From Lentibacillus cibarius (GTDB lineage: Bacteria > Bacillota > Bacilli > Bacillales > Amphibacillaceae), in assembly GCF_005887555.1 (NCBI RefSeq), contig NZ_VCIA01000001.1:372001-436000 (forward strand): DNA of 64,000 nucleotides, written 5' to 3'. The first letter of the stretch is position 1, and each line of letters starts with the position of its first letter. Position numbers and translations under genes: made by a program. The notes under the pieces are model-generated. The model ran no database searches. It was not told where the DNA came from and was given only the letters and a program-made list of their open reading frames with translations. Shown in pieces: positions 49,304 to 58,202 of the stretch.

Positions 49304-50446
49304 TCACTTGGTTAGTCGCTTGACGATTTTTGCCACTCTGTCTGCAGCTTCTGACACATTTTCATCAGTATTAAATGATCCGAAGCTAAACCGGATGGAA
49401 TTCGTGGTTCGATCATCTTCCTGTCCATACATGGCCGCTAAAACATGGGATGGCTCGACTGATCCCGCCGTACATGCACTCCCGCTGGAAGCCGCGATCC
49501 CATCAAGGTCAAAATTTGTCAGCAACGATTCGACATTCGTTCCAGGAAAACTAATATTGACGATGGATGCAATCGTTTGATCAACATTCCCATTCACCGT
49601 AAAATTCACCCCATTCCGGGCAAGTTGTTCCATGAATAAATCTTTATAACGTTGGTACGTCTGTTTTCGCTCCATCCTTTCCTGCATAATAAGTTCAACA
49701 GCCTTTTGAAATCCAACAGTAGCTGGAACGTTTTCCGTACCCGGACGACGTTTCCGCTCTTGTTCACCACCAAACTGCAATGTACTTAAAGCTGTCCCAT
49801 CCTTTACATACAAAAAGGCAATTCCTTTTGGTCCATTTAGCTTATGAGCAGAAACAGTCATCAAATCGATGTCTACTTGTTTTACATCGATATCAAGAAG
49901 ACCGAATGCCTGTACAGCATCCGTGTGCAAATATGCCTGATGATCCTGGAGTACTTCAGCTATTGCTTCAATCGGCTGAATCACCCCGGTTTCATTGTTG
50001 ACAAACATAACGGAAACAACAATCGTTTCATCAGTCAGCGCATGCTTTAGCTCGTCTATGGAGATAATCCCATTCTCATTTACAGATAAATACGTTACGC
50101 GAAATCCTTGTTTTTCCAAGTGCTGTGCTGCGTGCAGACTGGCATGATGTTCCTGAACGGTAGTAATGATATGATTTCCTTTGTGCCTGTTAGCCATAGC
50201 TGTACCAATAATGGCTAAATTGTCCGCTTCCGTTCCACCACTTGTAAAAATAATCTCTTTTTCATCGGAATTGATACTCTGAGCCATTGTTCGTCTTGCT
50301 TTGTCAAGATATTGCCGTGCTGACCGCCCATATGCATGGACACTTGACGGATTGCCGAAAACATCAGTAAATACAGGCGTCATCACCTCGGCAACCCGCC
50401 GGTCCATAGGGGTTGTTGCTGCATGGTCCATATAAATACGTTCCAT
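49304..50446 (-). CDS. iscS: Cysteine desulfurase (YrvO type)
   Basis: This PLP enzyme removes sulfur from cysteine. The 380-residue protein has the PLP-binding Lys in SAHKLNGPKGIAFLYV and the catalytic Cys in SGSACTAGSVEPSHVL. It is of the IscS/NifS group and is encoded next to mnmA, as in B. subtilis, where YrvO serves tRNA 2-thiolation. AAAGGAT precedes the ATG. It follows cymR, the cysteine-metabolism regulator. Confidence 0.95.
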   Translation of the reverse strand: MERIYMDHAATTPMDRRVAEVMTPVFTDVFGNPSSVHAYGRSARQYLDKARRTMAQSINSDEKEIIFTSGGTEADNLAIIGTAMANRHKGNHIITTVQEHHASLHAAQHLEKQGFRVTYLSVNENGIISIDELKHALTDETIVVSVMFVNNETGVIQPIEAIAEVLQDHQAYLHTDAVQAFGLLDIDVKQVDIDLMTVSAHKLNGPKGIAFLYVKDGTALSTLQFGGEQERKRRPGTENVPATVGFQKAVELIMQERMERKQTYQRYKDLFMEQLARNGVNFTVNGNVDQTIASIVNISFPGTNVESLLTNFDLDGIAASSGSACTAGSVEPSHVLAAMYGQEDDRTTNSIRFSFGSFNTDENVSEAADRVAKIVKRLTK

Positions 50447-50475
50447 TTTTTCAATCCTTTCTCTGCCCTTTTGTA

Positions 50476-50895
50476 CTAAATATAAAACATAAACGCGTCC
50501 TGGTACACATCATTTTCATGCCGGCGCAAATCCTCAAGGGTCGTCGTGTCAAGGACATCTTTCACAGCGTCTCTGATACGAATCCATAACGCCTGTTTCG
50601 CCGGTTCTTCATCTTCTATCCCTTCAACGGGGGAAATCGGTCCTTCTAAAACTCGAATAATATCGCCAGCTTTTATATCACGTGGGTCTCTTGCCAGTAC
50701 ATAGCCACCATAAGCACCTCTGACACTTTTGACTAGGCCTGAATTACGCAGTGGTGAGGCTAACTGCTCCAGATAATGCTCGGATAGGTTCTTTTCCCGT
50801 GCTATTGCCTTTAATGATAACGGTCCCTCACCATACTTTCTGGCAAGTTCAAGCATAATCGTCAACCCGTATCGCCCTTTTGTCGAAATCTTCAT
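50476..50895 (-). CDS. cymR: Cysteine metabolism repressor CymR (Rrf2 family)
   Basis: CymR represses sulfur-uptake and cysteine-synthesis genes in complex with CysK. The 139-residue protein has the Rrf2 winged helix (MKISTKGRYGLTIMLELARK, then LSEHYLEQLASPLRNSGLVK and VRGAYGGYVLARD). It lacks the three clustered Cys of iron-sulfur Rrf2 proteins such as IscR, consistent with CymR. GAGGTG precedes the ATG. Confidence 0.93.
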   Translation of the reverse strand: MKISTKGRYGLTIMLELARKYGEGPLSLKAIAREKNLSEHYLEQLASPLRNSGLVKSVRGAYGGYVLARDPRDIKAGDIIRVLEGPISPVEGIEDEEPAKQALWIRIRDAVKDVLDTTTLEDLRRHENDVYQDAFMFYI

Positions 50896-51169
50896 TTATA
50901 ACACCTCTATAACGCTAACTTTGCTAAACAGTCATTGGTTATTTACAATACAGCATATTATAGCACGAATCGCCTGTTTCTTGCATTTTATCGCAATCAC
51001 CATTACGCTTTTACCATATAACCTATTAAAATTTCAACTTTCGCAGCCTGAAACGAACACATAAGACTTGGAAGAAGAAAGTTGGACACATACTGCGCTG
51101 GGTGACTTTTTGGATGAATGATTGGTTGTTTTATCATCGTAGTTAAGATAAACGGCGACGTAAGTGCTA

Positions 51170-51350
51170 GGTTGATTTCCGTTCAAGCCGCTTTCCGCGG
51201 GCAACGCTTCAGCTTCCTCGGAAGAAAACCGCTTCCTGCGGGATCTTCGACGCACAGGACGTGCTAGTGCAGGCGTTGCGACAGGACGTCGCGAACTTAG
51301 CCTGCCTTCCTTTTCCCGCAGGAGTCGACTGGCCTCCACTCCAATCAACC
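51170..51350. repeat. GGTTGATT-bounded inverted element
   Basis: GGTTGATT (51170-51177) and AATCAACC (51343-51350) bound a 181-bp GC-rich block. On the minus strand it carries CTCCTGCGGGAAAAGG and CCCGCGGAAAGCGG motifs, typical of intergenic palindromic repeats in Bacillaceae. It has no coding capacity that I can support. Confidence 0.6.
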
Positions 51351-51459
51351 ATCAAAATAGTAGTTCATCATTCTTTGTGATTTAATTATGTAATAAATGT
51401 TATGAAATAGTTAAACACAAGCGGAGGAAATACACGGAGACTCCTGCGGGAACAGTGGC

Positions 51460-51620
51460 GAGGTCACTGAAAAATTACCATCTTTTTAATCGATTCAAAA
51501 TCGAATCCCAAATTTCACGGCAATAACCGCCTTGATGTGGGGAGTAACATATACTTTTGCATTTGATTTACACTATAAAGTGGGAAAATAAATTTCCAAA
51601 ATATGTTTTTCAGCAGCCTC
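51460..51620. mobile_element. 161-bp MITE-like insertion with 10-bp target duplication
   Basis: Imperfect 15-bp terminal inverted repeats GAGGTCACTGAAAAA (51460-51474) and TTTTTCAGCAGCCTC (51606-51620) match at 12 of 15 positions. The element is flanked on both sides by GAACAGTGGC (51450-51459 and 51621-51630). Removing it and one copy of the flank restores a continuous palindromic repeat. It encodes no transposase, so it would move in trans. A 10-bp duplication would fit an IS4-type transposase, but that is inference. Confidence 0.8.
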
Positions 51621-51905
51621 GAACAGTGGCGAATGTGAGACCCCGCAGCGAGGTACGAGCGAGGAGGCTCACGGGTCACCCGCGGAAAGCGTAGTGTAAT
51701 TCCGGAGCGGTCGCACTTGATTTTTTCTCTACGTCGCATTCTATATCTTTTGTGTGCTAAAATAACCTTTTAGAATACAGTTTTTATGATTGTCAAGGTT
51801 GTCAAAAGTAACACTTAGTAGCGTTTCAAGTTTTCCACAGCTATCTGTAGGAGCTTCATTTTTTAATGCGAAGGTTGAGTTAAATTTATGCAAAGGACGA
51901 TTAAA

Positions 51906-53189
51906 ATGAATCAACAACCACTTGCTTATCGCATGCGGCCAGAACACATAGACGACATCATCGGCCAGGAACAGCTGGTCGCTGAAGGAAAAATACTGAA
52001 CCGTATGATTCAGGCTGCACGTTTATCTTCCATGATTCTATACGGGCCACCCGGAACTGGCAAGACCTCGATGGCTTTTGCGCTGGCAAAAAGTTTAGAT
52101 ATGCCGGTAAAAATGCTGAATGCTGTTGTTGACAAGAAAAAAGATATGGAAATTGCCGTTGAAGAAGCTAAAATGAGCGGACAAATCGTGTTAGTGCTTG
52201 ATGAGGTACACAGACTTGATAAAGCAAAGCAAGACTTTTTACTCCCGCACATTGAAAGCAATCGCGTGACACTCATCGGCTGTACTACAAGCAATCCTTA
52301 TCATTCTATCAATCCTGCAATCCGAAGCCGATGCCATTTGTTTGAATTGTATCGCCTGACGGAAGAAGACATCAAAACAGCGGTAGTCAGAGCTTCCCAA
52401 AATGTCCAAAACGGACTCGGCGACCGAAACATCGAATTAACAGAAGACGCGCTAGAGCACTTTGCGTCTGCAGCTAATGGCGACATGCGTTCAGCACTGA
52501 ACGGTCTGGAACTTGCCGCATCATCCACCCCAGCCGATGCTGAGGGGAAAATAATTATTACGCTAGCTATTGCCGAAGAGTGCATGCAGAAAAAAAGCTT
52601 CACCCATGATAAAGACGGGGATGCCCACTACGACGTGCTTTCTGCCTTTCAGAAATCCATTCGGGGCAGTGATGTAGATGCAGCCCTTCACTATCTTGGA
52701 CGGTTAATTGAAGCAGGTGACCTTGACAGTATCGCTCGCCGCATGATTGTTTGTGCCTATGAAGACATCGGCCTCGCAAACCCGCAGGCCGGGCCTCGAG
52801 CAATCGCTGCCGTTGAAGCTGCAGAACGTGTCGGCTTTCCTGAAGCCCGCATTCCATTAGCCTCGGCCATTGTCGAACTCAGCCTTTCACCAAAATCAAA
52901 TACAGCGTATAAGGCACTTGACCATGCACTGGCAGATATACGGAACGGAAAAAGCGGTGAAGTTCCGGCTCATTTAAAGGACACGCATTACCAGGGCGCT
53001 AAAACAATGGGACGAGGCATTAATTATAAATATCCACATCACGACGAAGAAGGATGGGTCAACCAGCAGTATTTGCCGGATTCACTCAAGAACAAACATT
53101 ATTATCAGCCAAAAAACACCGGTAAATTTGAACAGGCGCTGAAACAGGTATACGATAACATTCAGGCTAAAAAAAATAATAATAGATGA
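51906..53189 (+). CDS. rarA: Replication-associated recombination protein A
   Basis: RarA (MgsA, YrvN) is an AAA+ ATPase of the clamp-loader group acting at stalled replication forks. The 427-residue protein has YRMRPEHIDDIIGQEQLV, Walker A YGPPGTGKTSMAFALA, Walker B VLDEVHRLDKAKQ, and the C-terminal tetramerisation domain (HYQGAKTMGRGINYKYPH). The ATG at 51906 has AAAGGA eight bases upstream. In B. subtilis tcdA (yrvM) lies between aspS and this gene; it is missing here. Confidence 0.94.
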   Translation: MNQQPLAYRMRPEHIDDIIGQEQLVAEGKILNRMIQAARLSSMILYGPPGTGKTSMAFALAKSLDMPVKMLNAVVDKKKDMEIAVEEAKMSGQIVLVLDEVHRLDKAKQDFLLPHIESNRVTLIGCTTSNPYHSINPAIRSRCHLFELYRLTEEDIKTAVVRASQNVQNGLGDRNIELTEDALEHFASAANGDMRSALNGLELAASSTPADAEGKIIITLAIAEECMQKKSFTHDKDGDAHYDVLSAFQKSIRGSDVDAALHYLGRLIEAGDLDSIARRMIVCAYEDIGLANPQAGPRAIAAVEAAERVGFPEARIPLASAIVELSLSPKSNTAYKALDHALADIRNGKSGEVPAHLKDTHYQGAKTMGRGINYKYPHHDEEGWVNQQYLPDSLKNKHYYQPKNTGKFEQALKQVYDNIQAKKNNNR

Positions 53190-53386
53190 TAGAAGTATAA
53201 ATTCTTTTTCAAACGGTCAGACTATCAATAACGATAAAACAGGCAATTATTCGCCACTTCTCTCCTTTCATACATTGAGTAGGAGAAATCTATGAATAAA
53301 AGCCTATATTACGTATCTATTCTGTCTTTTGAACAATCGTTATAACAAATTATAGTTACCGTTATTGAAAAAGGAGTTGAAGCTAG

Positions 53387-54087
53387 ATGACTAAAGTAAG
53401 ACAAGATGCATGGTCACATGAGGATGATTTATTATTGGCAGAAACAGTTCTGCGACATATCAGAGAAGGAAGCACACAGTTAAATGCTTTTGAAGAAGTT
53501 GGCGACAAATTGAATCGAACGTCTGCTGCCTGCGGATTTCGTTGGAATGCCGAAATAAGAAACAAATACACGGATGCCATTGAACTTGCCAAACGCCAGC
53601 GAAAGGAAAAGAAGCGCGCAAATGCGGTAAAAGCGAAACAGCCAATCATGCACGTACCGCAAATTGAAGAAAGGCATGAAGAACAGGTGTTCACGGAGGC
53701 AGACGTAGAAGGTGCTAAAGTTACAGCAGCGAATGAAGAACATAATACGGGAAACAGAGAGATGCTCACAATGGATTCCGTCATACAATTTTTAAAACAG
53801 GTAAAAAAAGACTATCAGGCTTCCAATCAATCAAAGGTATCTGCTGAACAGTTGGAAAAGGAAAATAATTCTTAAAAGATAAAGTGAATGAATTGGAAGA
53901 GCAACTGTCAAGCACTGAAAAACATCTAGAATCGCTTCAGGAAGATTATCAAGTATTTATGAAAATTATTGACAGAGCACGCAAGATGACTGTTCTAGAT
54001 GATCAAGGTTCATTCCAGGCACCATCATTCCGAATGGATAAAAACGGAAACCTTCAGCAAGTTACCGAGGAAGCTTCCAATCAATAA
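53387..54087 (+). pseudogene. rsfA: RsfA-type transcriptional regulator, frameshifted
   Basis: Two consecutive frames, 53387-53875 (162 residues) and 53884-54087, together match one RsfA-family protein. The first has the Myb/SANT-like DNA-binding domain ([35 protein letters not shown]). The second has the C-terminal coiled coil and KIIDRARKM segment. Near 53872 one missing T in a TTT run would restore a continuous coil reading ([16 protein letters not shown]). RsfA regulates forespore sigma-F genes in B. subtilis; this paralogue's role is not known. GGAG precedes the ATG. It could be a real pseudogene or a base-calling error. Confidence 0.8.
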
Positions 54088-54116
54088 GGGGCACCCAATT
54101 TCAACAAGAAACAAGA

Positions 54117-54158
54117 AACAAGCAGGGAATCGGCTAATAACCGATTCCCTGCTTGTTT
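54117..54158. terminator. Strong bidirectional hairpin between the rsfA-like gene and 6S RNA
   Basis: CAAGCAGGGAATCGG and its perfect complement form a 15-bp or longer stem with a 7-base loop. It has T-rich sequence on both sides. It separates the convergent rsfA-like gene and the 6S RNA unit. Confidence 0.8.
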
Positions 54159-54183
54159 GAATTAATGATTATTAATTATGTAA

Positions 54184-54380
54184 CTACTAATCCCAATGGT
54201 GCCGTCTGCCTCTAAGTTTTGATCCCGCTCACAGCAGGTGGGTGCCCTGTTCCATGTTTTTTGTACTTCCTGTAGAAACAGGCATGCACGCAACATGAAA
54301 ACCTATGCGGGCTCCCTTTTATAAAAATTGTTCGGTCAAAACGAATGCTTCAGACGAACACATCAGGATTGTAGCGGCTC
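54184..54380 (-). ncRNA. 6S RNA
   Basis: 6S RNA mimics an open promoter and binds sigma-A RNA polymerase. On the minus strand the 5' segment GCTACAATCCTGATGTG pairs with the 3' segment CACCATTGGGATTAGTAG to close the molecule. Inside are CCACCTGCTGTGAGCGGGATC and AGGCAGACGGC, typical of Firmicute 6S RNA, and a large unpaired middle. The place next to aspS matches B. subtilis bsrA. Ends are approximate; a promoter lies upstream. Confidence 0.82.
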
Positions 54381-54405
54381 ATGAACCTTTTTTAACTGTG
54401 TTTAT

Positions 54406-54434
54406 AATATAACATACATGGTGTAACTTATCAA
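54406..54434 (-). promoter_or_regulatory. Sigma-A-type promoter of 6S RNA
   Basis: On the minus strand TTGATA (54429-54434) and TATATT (54406-54411) are spaced 17 bases apart. The predicted start is near 54399, leaving a short 5' extension before the paired 6S body. Confidence 0.65.
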
Positions 54435-54494
54435 TATTTAGTTTTAAAAATATACATGGCTAATGTGACAGTTATATAACATTGTCACATTACT

Positions 54495-56263
54495 TTACTT
54501 TTCTTCTCGGATTTGAATGGACAATTCATCAAGTTGTGCCGTACTGACAGTTCCTGGTGCATCTGTCAGTAAATCAGAGGCCGAGGCCGTCTTCGGAAAT
54601 AGGATTGTATCCCGAAGATTTGATCTACCAGCAAGAATCATAACAATCCGATCCAGTCCCATTGCAATCCCACCATGTGGAGGTGCACCATATTCCAGTG
54701 CTTCTAATAGAAAACCGAATTGTTCTTCCGCAGCTTCCTTTGAAAAACCTAGTACTTCAAACATTTTATCCTGCTGTTCCTTTTTATAGTTACGAAGGGA
54801 CCCCCACCAAGTTCATAGCCATTCAAGACAAGATCATAGGCATTAGCACGGACATCTTCCGGATTCGTATCCAGCTTAGCAAGATCTTCTTCCACCGGTT
54901 TAGTGAACGGATGGTGTGCAGCAAAATATCGTTCAAGATCCTCATCATACTCTAAGAGGGGCCAATCAGTTACCCATAGAAAATGGAATTTGTTATCATC
55001 AATAAGACCTAATTCGTTTCCAAGCTTGAGCCGCAACGCTCCTAAGCTGTCATGGACAATCGATAATTTGGCATCGGCACCAAACAGAAGTAAGTCACCG
55101 TCTTCTACCTCTCCACGACGAATAAGCCCTTTTTTCTCCTCATCGGTTAGGAATTTGGCGATTGGACCACTTAATTCACCTTCATCAGCTTTCAGCCATG
55201 CAAGTCCTTTAGCGCCATATATTTTCACAAATTCTGTCAGTTTATCAATTGCTTTTCGCGAATAATTGGCTGCCTGGCCCTTCACATTAAGAAGCGACAC
55301 TTTTCCGCCAGCATTAAGTGCGTCACTGAAGACCTTAAAGGATGAATCAGCTAATATATCTGAAACCTGAATCAGCTCCATGCCAAAGCGCGTATCCGGC
55401 TTGTCCGATCCAAAACGTTCCATCGCCTCATCATAAGACATTTTGGGGAATGGGCGGGGAAGGTCCACATCTTTCACCTTTTTCATCACACTGGCCATCA
55501 TTTTTTCAGTCATATCCATAATGGCGTCACTTGTCATAAATGACGTTTCAATATCAATTTGGGTGAATTCAGGCTGTCGATCAGCTCGTAAATCTTCATC
55601 ACGGAAACAGCGAGCAATCTGATAATACTTTTCAAAGCCACTCATCATAATAAGCTGTTTAAACAGTTGTGGTGACTGTGGCAAGGCATAAAATTCCCCA
55701 TTATGCACACGGCTTGGTACAAGATAATCTCTTGCACCCTCTGGTGTACTTTTTGTCAAAATAGGTGTTTCCATCTCAATAAAACCATCATCATTTAAAA
55801 AGTCTCTAACAGCCTGTATGATTTGATGTCTCATTTTAAACGTTTCCTGCAAACTTTGCCTTCGCAAGTCAATATACCGGTACTTCAGTCGCAAATCCTC
55901 CGCTACATCTGTTTCCTCTTGGATAAGAAATGGCGGCGTCTTTGCCTTATTCAAGATGTAAGCCTGTGTTGCAAGCACTTCAATTTTTCCTGTTTCCAGC
56001 GCCGAATTGACTGTATCCGGGTCACGGGCCACCACTTGCCCATGAATTTCGATAACATATTCACTACGGACAGTTTCGGCTACCTGAAGCGCTTCAGGGG
56101 AGCGATCCGGGTTGAACACTACTTGTACAAGTCCAGATTTGTCACGCAAATCTATGAAAATCAGACCGCCCAAATCCCGGCGCCGCTGTACCCATCCCTT
56201 CAGCGTTATTTCCTGATCGATGTTCTTTTCACTCAGCGTACCAGCCAATATTCGTTCACTCAT
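54495..56263 (-). pseudogene. aspS: Aspartate--tRNA ligase, frameshifted near the 3' end
   Basis: AspRS charges tRNA-Asp. The first frame (54749-56263) has the OB-fold anticodon domain, motif 2 ([20 protein letters not shown]) and the bacterial insertion, then runs out of frame after NGYELGGG. The remaining 89 residues are encoded at 54495-54764 in another frame, with [18 protein letters not shown] and motif 3 ([18 protein letters not shown]). At 54801-54805 the plus strand has five C; six would restore one frame. AspRS is essential, so a sequencing error or a very recent mutation is most likely. Confidence 0.88.
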
Positions 56264-57548
56264 TGCTATTTCCTCCTGACAACTTTCCCTGGATATAGGT
56301 AATCACCTGTTCCAATGGTATTTGCTTCTGATCACCAGTCTGCATTTCCTTCACGTTTACTAATTGCTTCTGTATCTCACTTTCACCTAAGATTAAGACA
56401 AATTTTGCACGATAGCGGTCTGCCGCTTTAAACTGTGCTTTCATTTTTCGGCCTTGATAATCTCTATCAACCTGGATCCCATTCATCCGTAAATCGTGAA
56501 TGAGTTTAACAGATGCTTGATCAGCTTCATCACCAACCGCTACAAGGAAGCAATCCAAGTCATCGTCTGCCGGAATTTCAATATTCTCAGCTTCCAAAGC
56601 CATCAGCAATCGTTCGATTCCCATTCCAAATCCAATGCCTGGTGTTTGTGGACCACCAAGTTCTTCTGTCAGCCCATTATATCTTCCACCACCGGCAAGG
56701 GTTGTTATTGCACCAAAACCTTCTGCCTCACTCATAATTTCAAATGCAGTATGGTTATAATAATCGAGACCGCGTACCAGATTTGCATCAACTTCAAAAT
56801 CAATCCCCATGAGGGTCAGGTAATTTTTCACTTGTTCAAAATACGACTGGGAATACGTATTCAAATGATCAAGAATAGAAGGAGCATTCTCCATTGCAGG
56901 ATGCTCCCTGTCTGTTTTACAATCAAGAATCCGCAACGGGTTTTGCTCGAGTCGCGTCCGGCAATCATTGCACAATTCATCCTTGTATGGTGAAAAGTGA
57001 TCCACCAATGCTTGGCGATGACTTTCACGGCTTTCATTATCCCCTAAGGAATTGATGATTAGCTTCAGTGAACGTAGACCGAGTTCCTGATAAACTGACA
57101 TCGCCAAATCAATAACTTCAGCATCTACAGCCGGATCCGAACTTCCTAGTACTTCAACACCAAACTGATTCAACTGCCGCATTCTTCCCTTTTGCGGGCG
57201 CTCATACCGAAACATTGGTGCAAAATAATACAGTTTGACCGGCTGGCTTGGATTGCCATGCATCTTGTGTTCCACAAACGAACGCACAACAGAAGCAGTT
57301 CCTTCCGGGCGCAATGTGAGACTTCTTCCACCGCGGTCTTCAAATGTGTACATTTCTTTCTGGACAATATCGGTTGAGTCTCCCACCCCTCGCTGAAATA
57401 CTTCTGTATGTTCAAACAAAGGTGTCCGTATCTCATGGAAATGGTACCTATTGCAAATATCCTTCATTTTATTTTCAACAAACTGCCATTTAACAGCTTC
57501 TTCCGGCAGTATGTCAACCGTCCCTCGTGGAGCTTTCATACTACTCAT
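56256..57548 (-). CDS. hisS: Histidine--tRNA ligase
   Basis: HisRS charges tRNA-His. The 430-residue protein has class-II motif 1 ([20 protein letters not shown]), motif 2 ([20 protein letters not shown]) and the HisRS motifs [15 protein letters not shown] and GGRYNGL, then the C-terminal anticodon-binding domain. The stop overlaps the aspS start by eight bases. GGGGG precedes the first ATG. A T-box leader controls the pair. Confidence 0.97.
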   Translation of the reverse strand: MSSMKAPRGTVDILPEEAVKWQFVENKMKDICNRYHFHEIRTPLFEHTEVFQRGVGDSTDIVQKEMYTFEDRGGRSLTLRPEGTASVVRSFVEHKMHGNPSQPVKLYYFAPMFRYERPQKGRMRQLNQFGVEVLGSSDPAVDAEVIDLAMSVYQELGLRSLKLIINSLGDNESRESHRQALVDHFSPYKDELCNDCRTRLEQNPLRILDCKTDREHPAMENAPSILDHLNTYSQSYFEQVKNYLTLMGIDFEVDANLVRGLDYYNHTAFEIMSEAEGFGAITTLAGGGRYNGLTEELGGPQTPGIGFGMGIERLLMALEAENIEIPADDDLDCFLVAVGDEADQASVKLIHDLRMNGIQVDRDYQGRKMKAQFKAADRYRAKFVLILGESEIQKQLVNVKEMQTGDQKQIPLEQVITYIQGKLSGGNSNE

Positions 57549-57576
57549 TCAAATACCCCCTAGATTCTGTATATAG

Positions 57577-57835
57577 AAAAGACTCCCATCCCTTATAATA
57601 ATAAGGGACGGGAGCCTGCCCGCGTTGCCACCCTGATTGATGTGTTTAAAACATCCGCTCTTCACAGTTAACGCCTGCAAGACGTCTATACCTACTCCTG
57701 TCTCGTTCGATATAGAACCTAAGGAATGTCGTTCATCAGGGCAACATGCGAAAATGGTTTCAGCCTGTGCCATCTTCTCTCTTTACATATGCGGTCTGAT
57801 TACTTTTTCCCTCACTGGTTATGTTCACGTATTCA
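57577..57835 (-). promoter_or_regulatory. T-box riboswitch of the hisS-aspS operon
   Basis: The minus strand carries the T-box AGGGTGGCAACGCGGGCA (57617-57634) and a terminator with a 16-bp stem (57581-57616) followed by TTTTC. In the Stem I region CGAGACAGGAGTAGG resembles a specifier loop with GAC (Asp) as the codon, before an AGTA-like motif. The operon may thus sense uncharged tRNA-Asp. Specifier assignment is tentative. Confidence 0.88.
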
Positions 57836-57873
57836 CCGAATGATTCTTATATTAATGTTTCCTGATCTTGTTG

Positions 57874-58047
57874 TCAAGTACGGTTAACTTTTTTTTTCAG
57901 CTGTTTAACCTCACCAAGTGTAATACCCAATTCTTCAGCAATTTCCATATGTGGAGACTGATCTTCCAATTCCATAAAACGATGAAAATCCGCACCATAA
58001 ATGCCTTTATTGACAGACGCATTCCATTGTTTTTCGTGAACACGCAT
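57874..58047 (-). CDS. yrzK: Small HTH-like protein YrzK
   Basis: This 57-residue protein (MRVHEKQWNASVNKGIYGAD at its start) has a C-terminal segment EIAEELGITLGEVKQLKKKV that fits a helix-turn-helix of sigma-70 region 4 type. AAAAGGAGG lies five to six bases before the ATG. It is encoded just upstream of the hisS T-box, where B. subtilis has yrzK. Function is unknown. Confidence 0.8.
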   Translation of the reverse strand: MRVHEKQWNASVNKGIYGADFHRFMELEDQSPHMEIAEELGITLGEVKQLKKKVNRT

Positions 58048-58202
58048 CAGCTATTCCTCCTTTTACTGCTTCTAGCTTTGCCGCGGAGGAATCTTTTTAT
58101 CCCTTTCATGGTAATAATACATAAATGATACCCATCATGGGTCGACTTTTAAATCAAACACATATAAAATAGAAAAAAATGTCCAAATGGAGGAAGTTTT
58201 CA

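Larger units (their letters stand above)
51035..51754. repeat. Composite inverted-repeat element, copy 2 (contains nested elements)
   Basis: The cymR-rarA gap (50896-51905) contains no gene. Its right end, 51731-51754, is the complement of 19103-19126 with one mismatch. Its left part (51145-51165) has a degraded version of the same end. A block at 51035-51065 is similar, in inverse orientation, to 19407-19435. GC-rich palindromic blocks occur in both orientations (51170-51350 and about 51421-51715). A 161-bp insertion interrupts the second. Confidence 0.7.

Noticed and set aside
51034-51348. 104-residue open frame on the minus strand in the cymR-rarA gap
   Set aside because: It is formed by the GC-rich palindromic repeats (Arg/Ser-rich translation) and has no family match or start signal.
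57549-57773. 74-residue open frame on the minus strand upstream of hisS
   Set aside because: It is fully inside the T-box leader, including the terminator stem, so it is structured RNA and not a gene.
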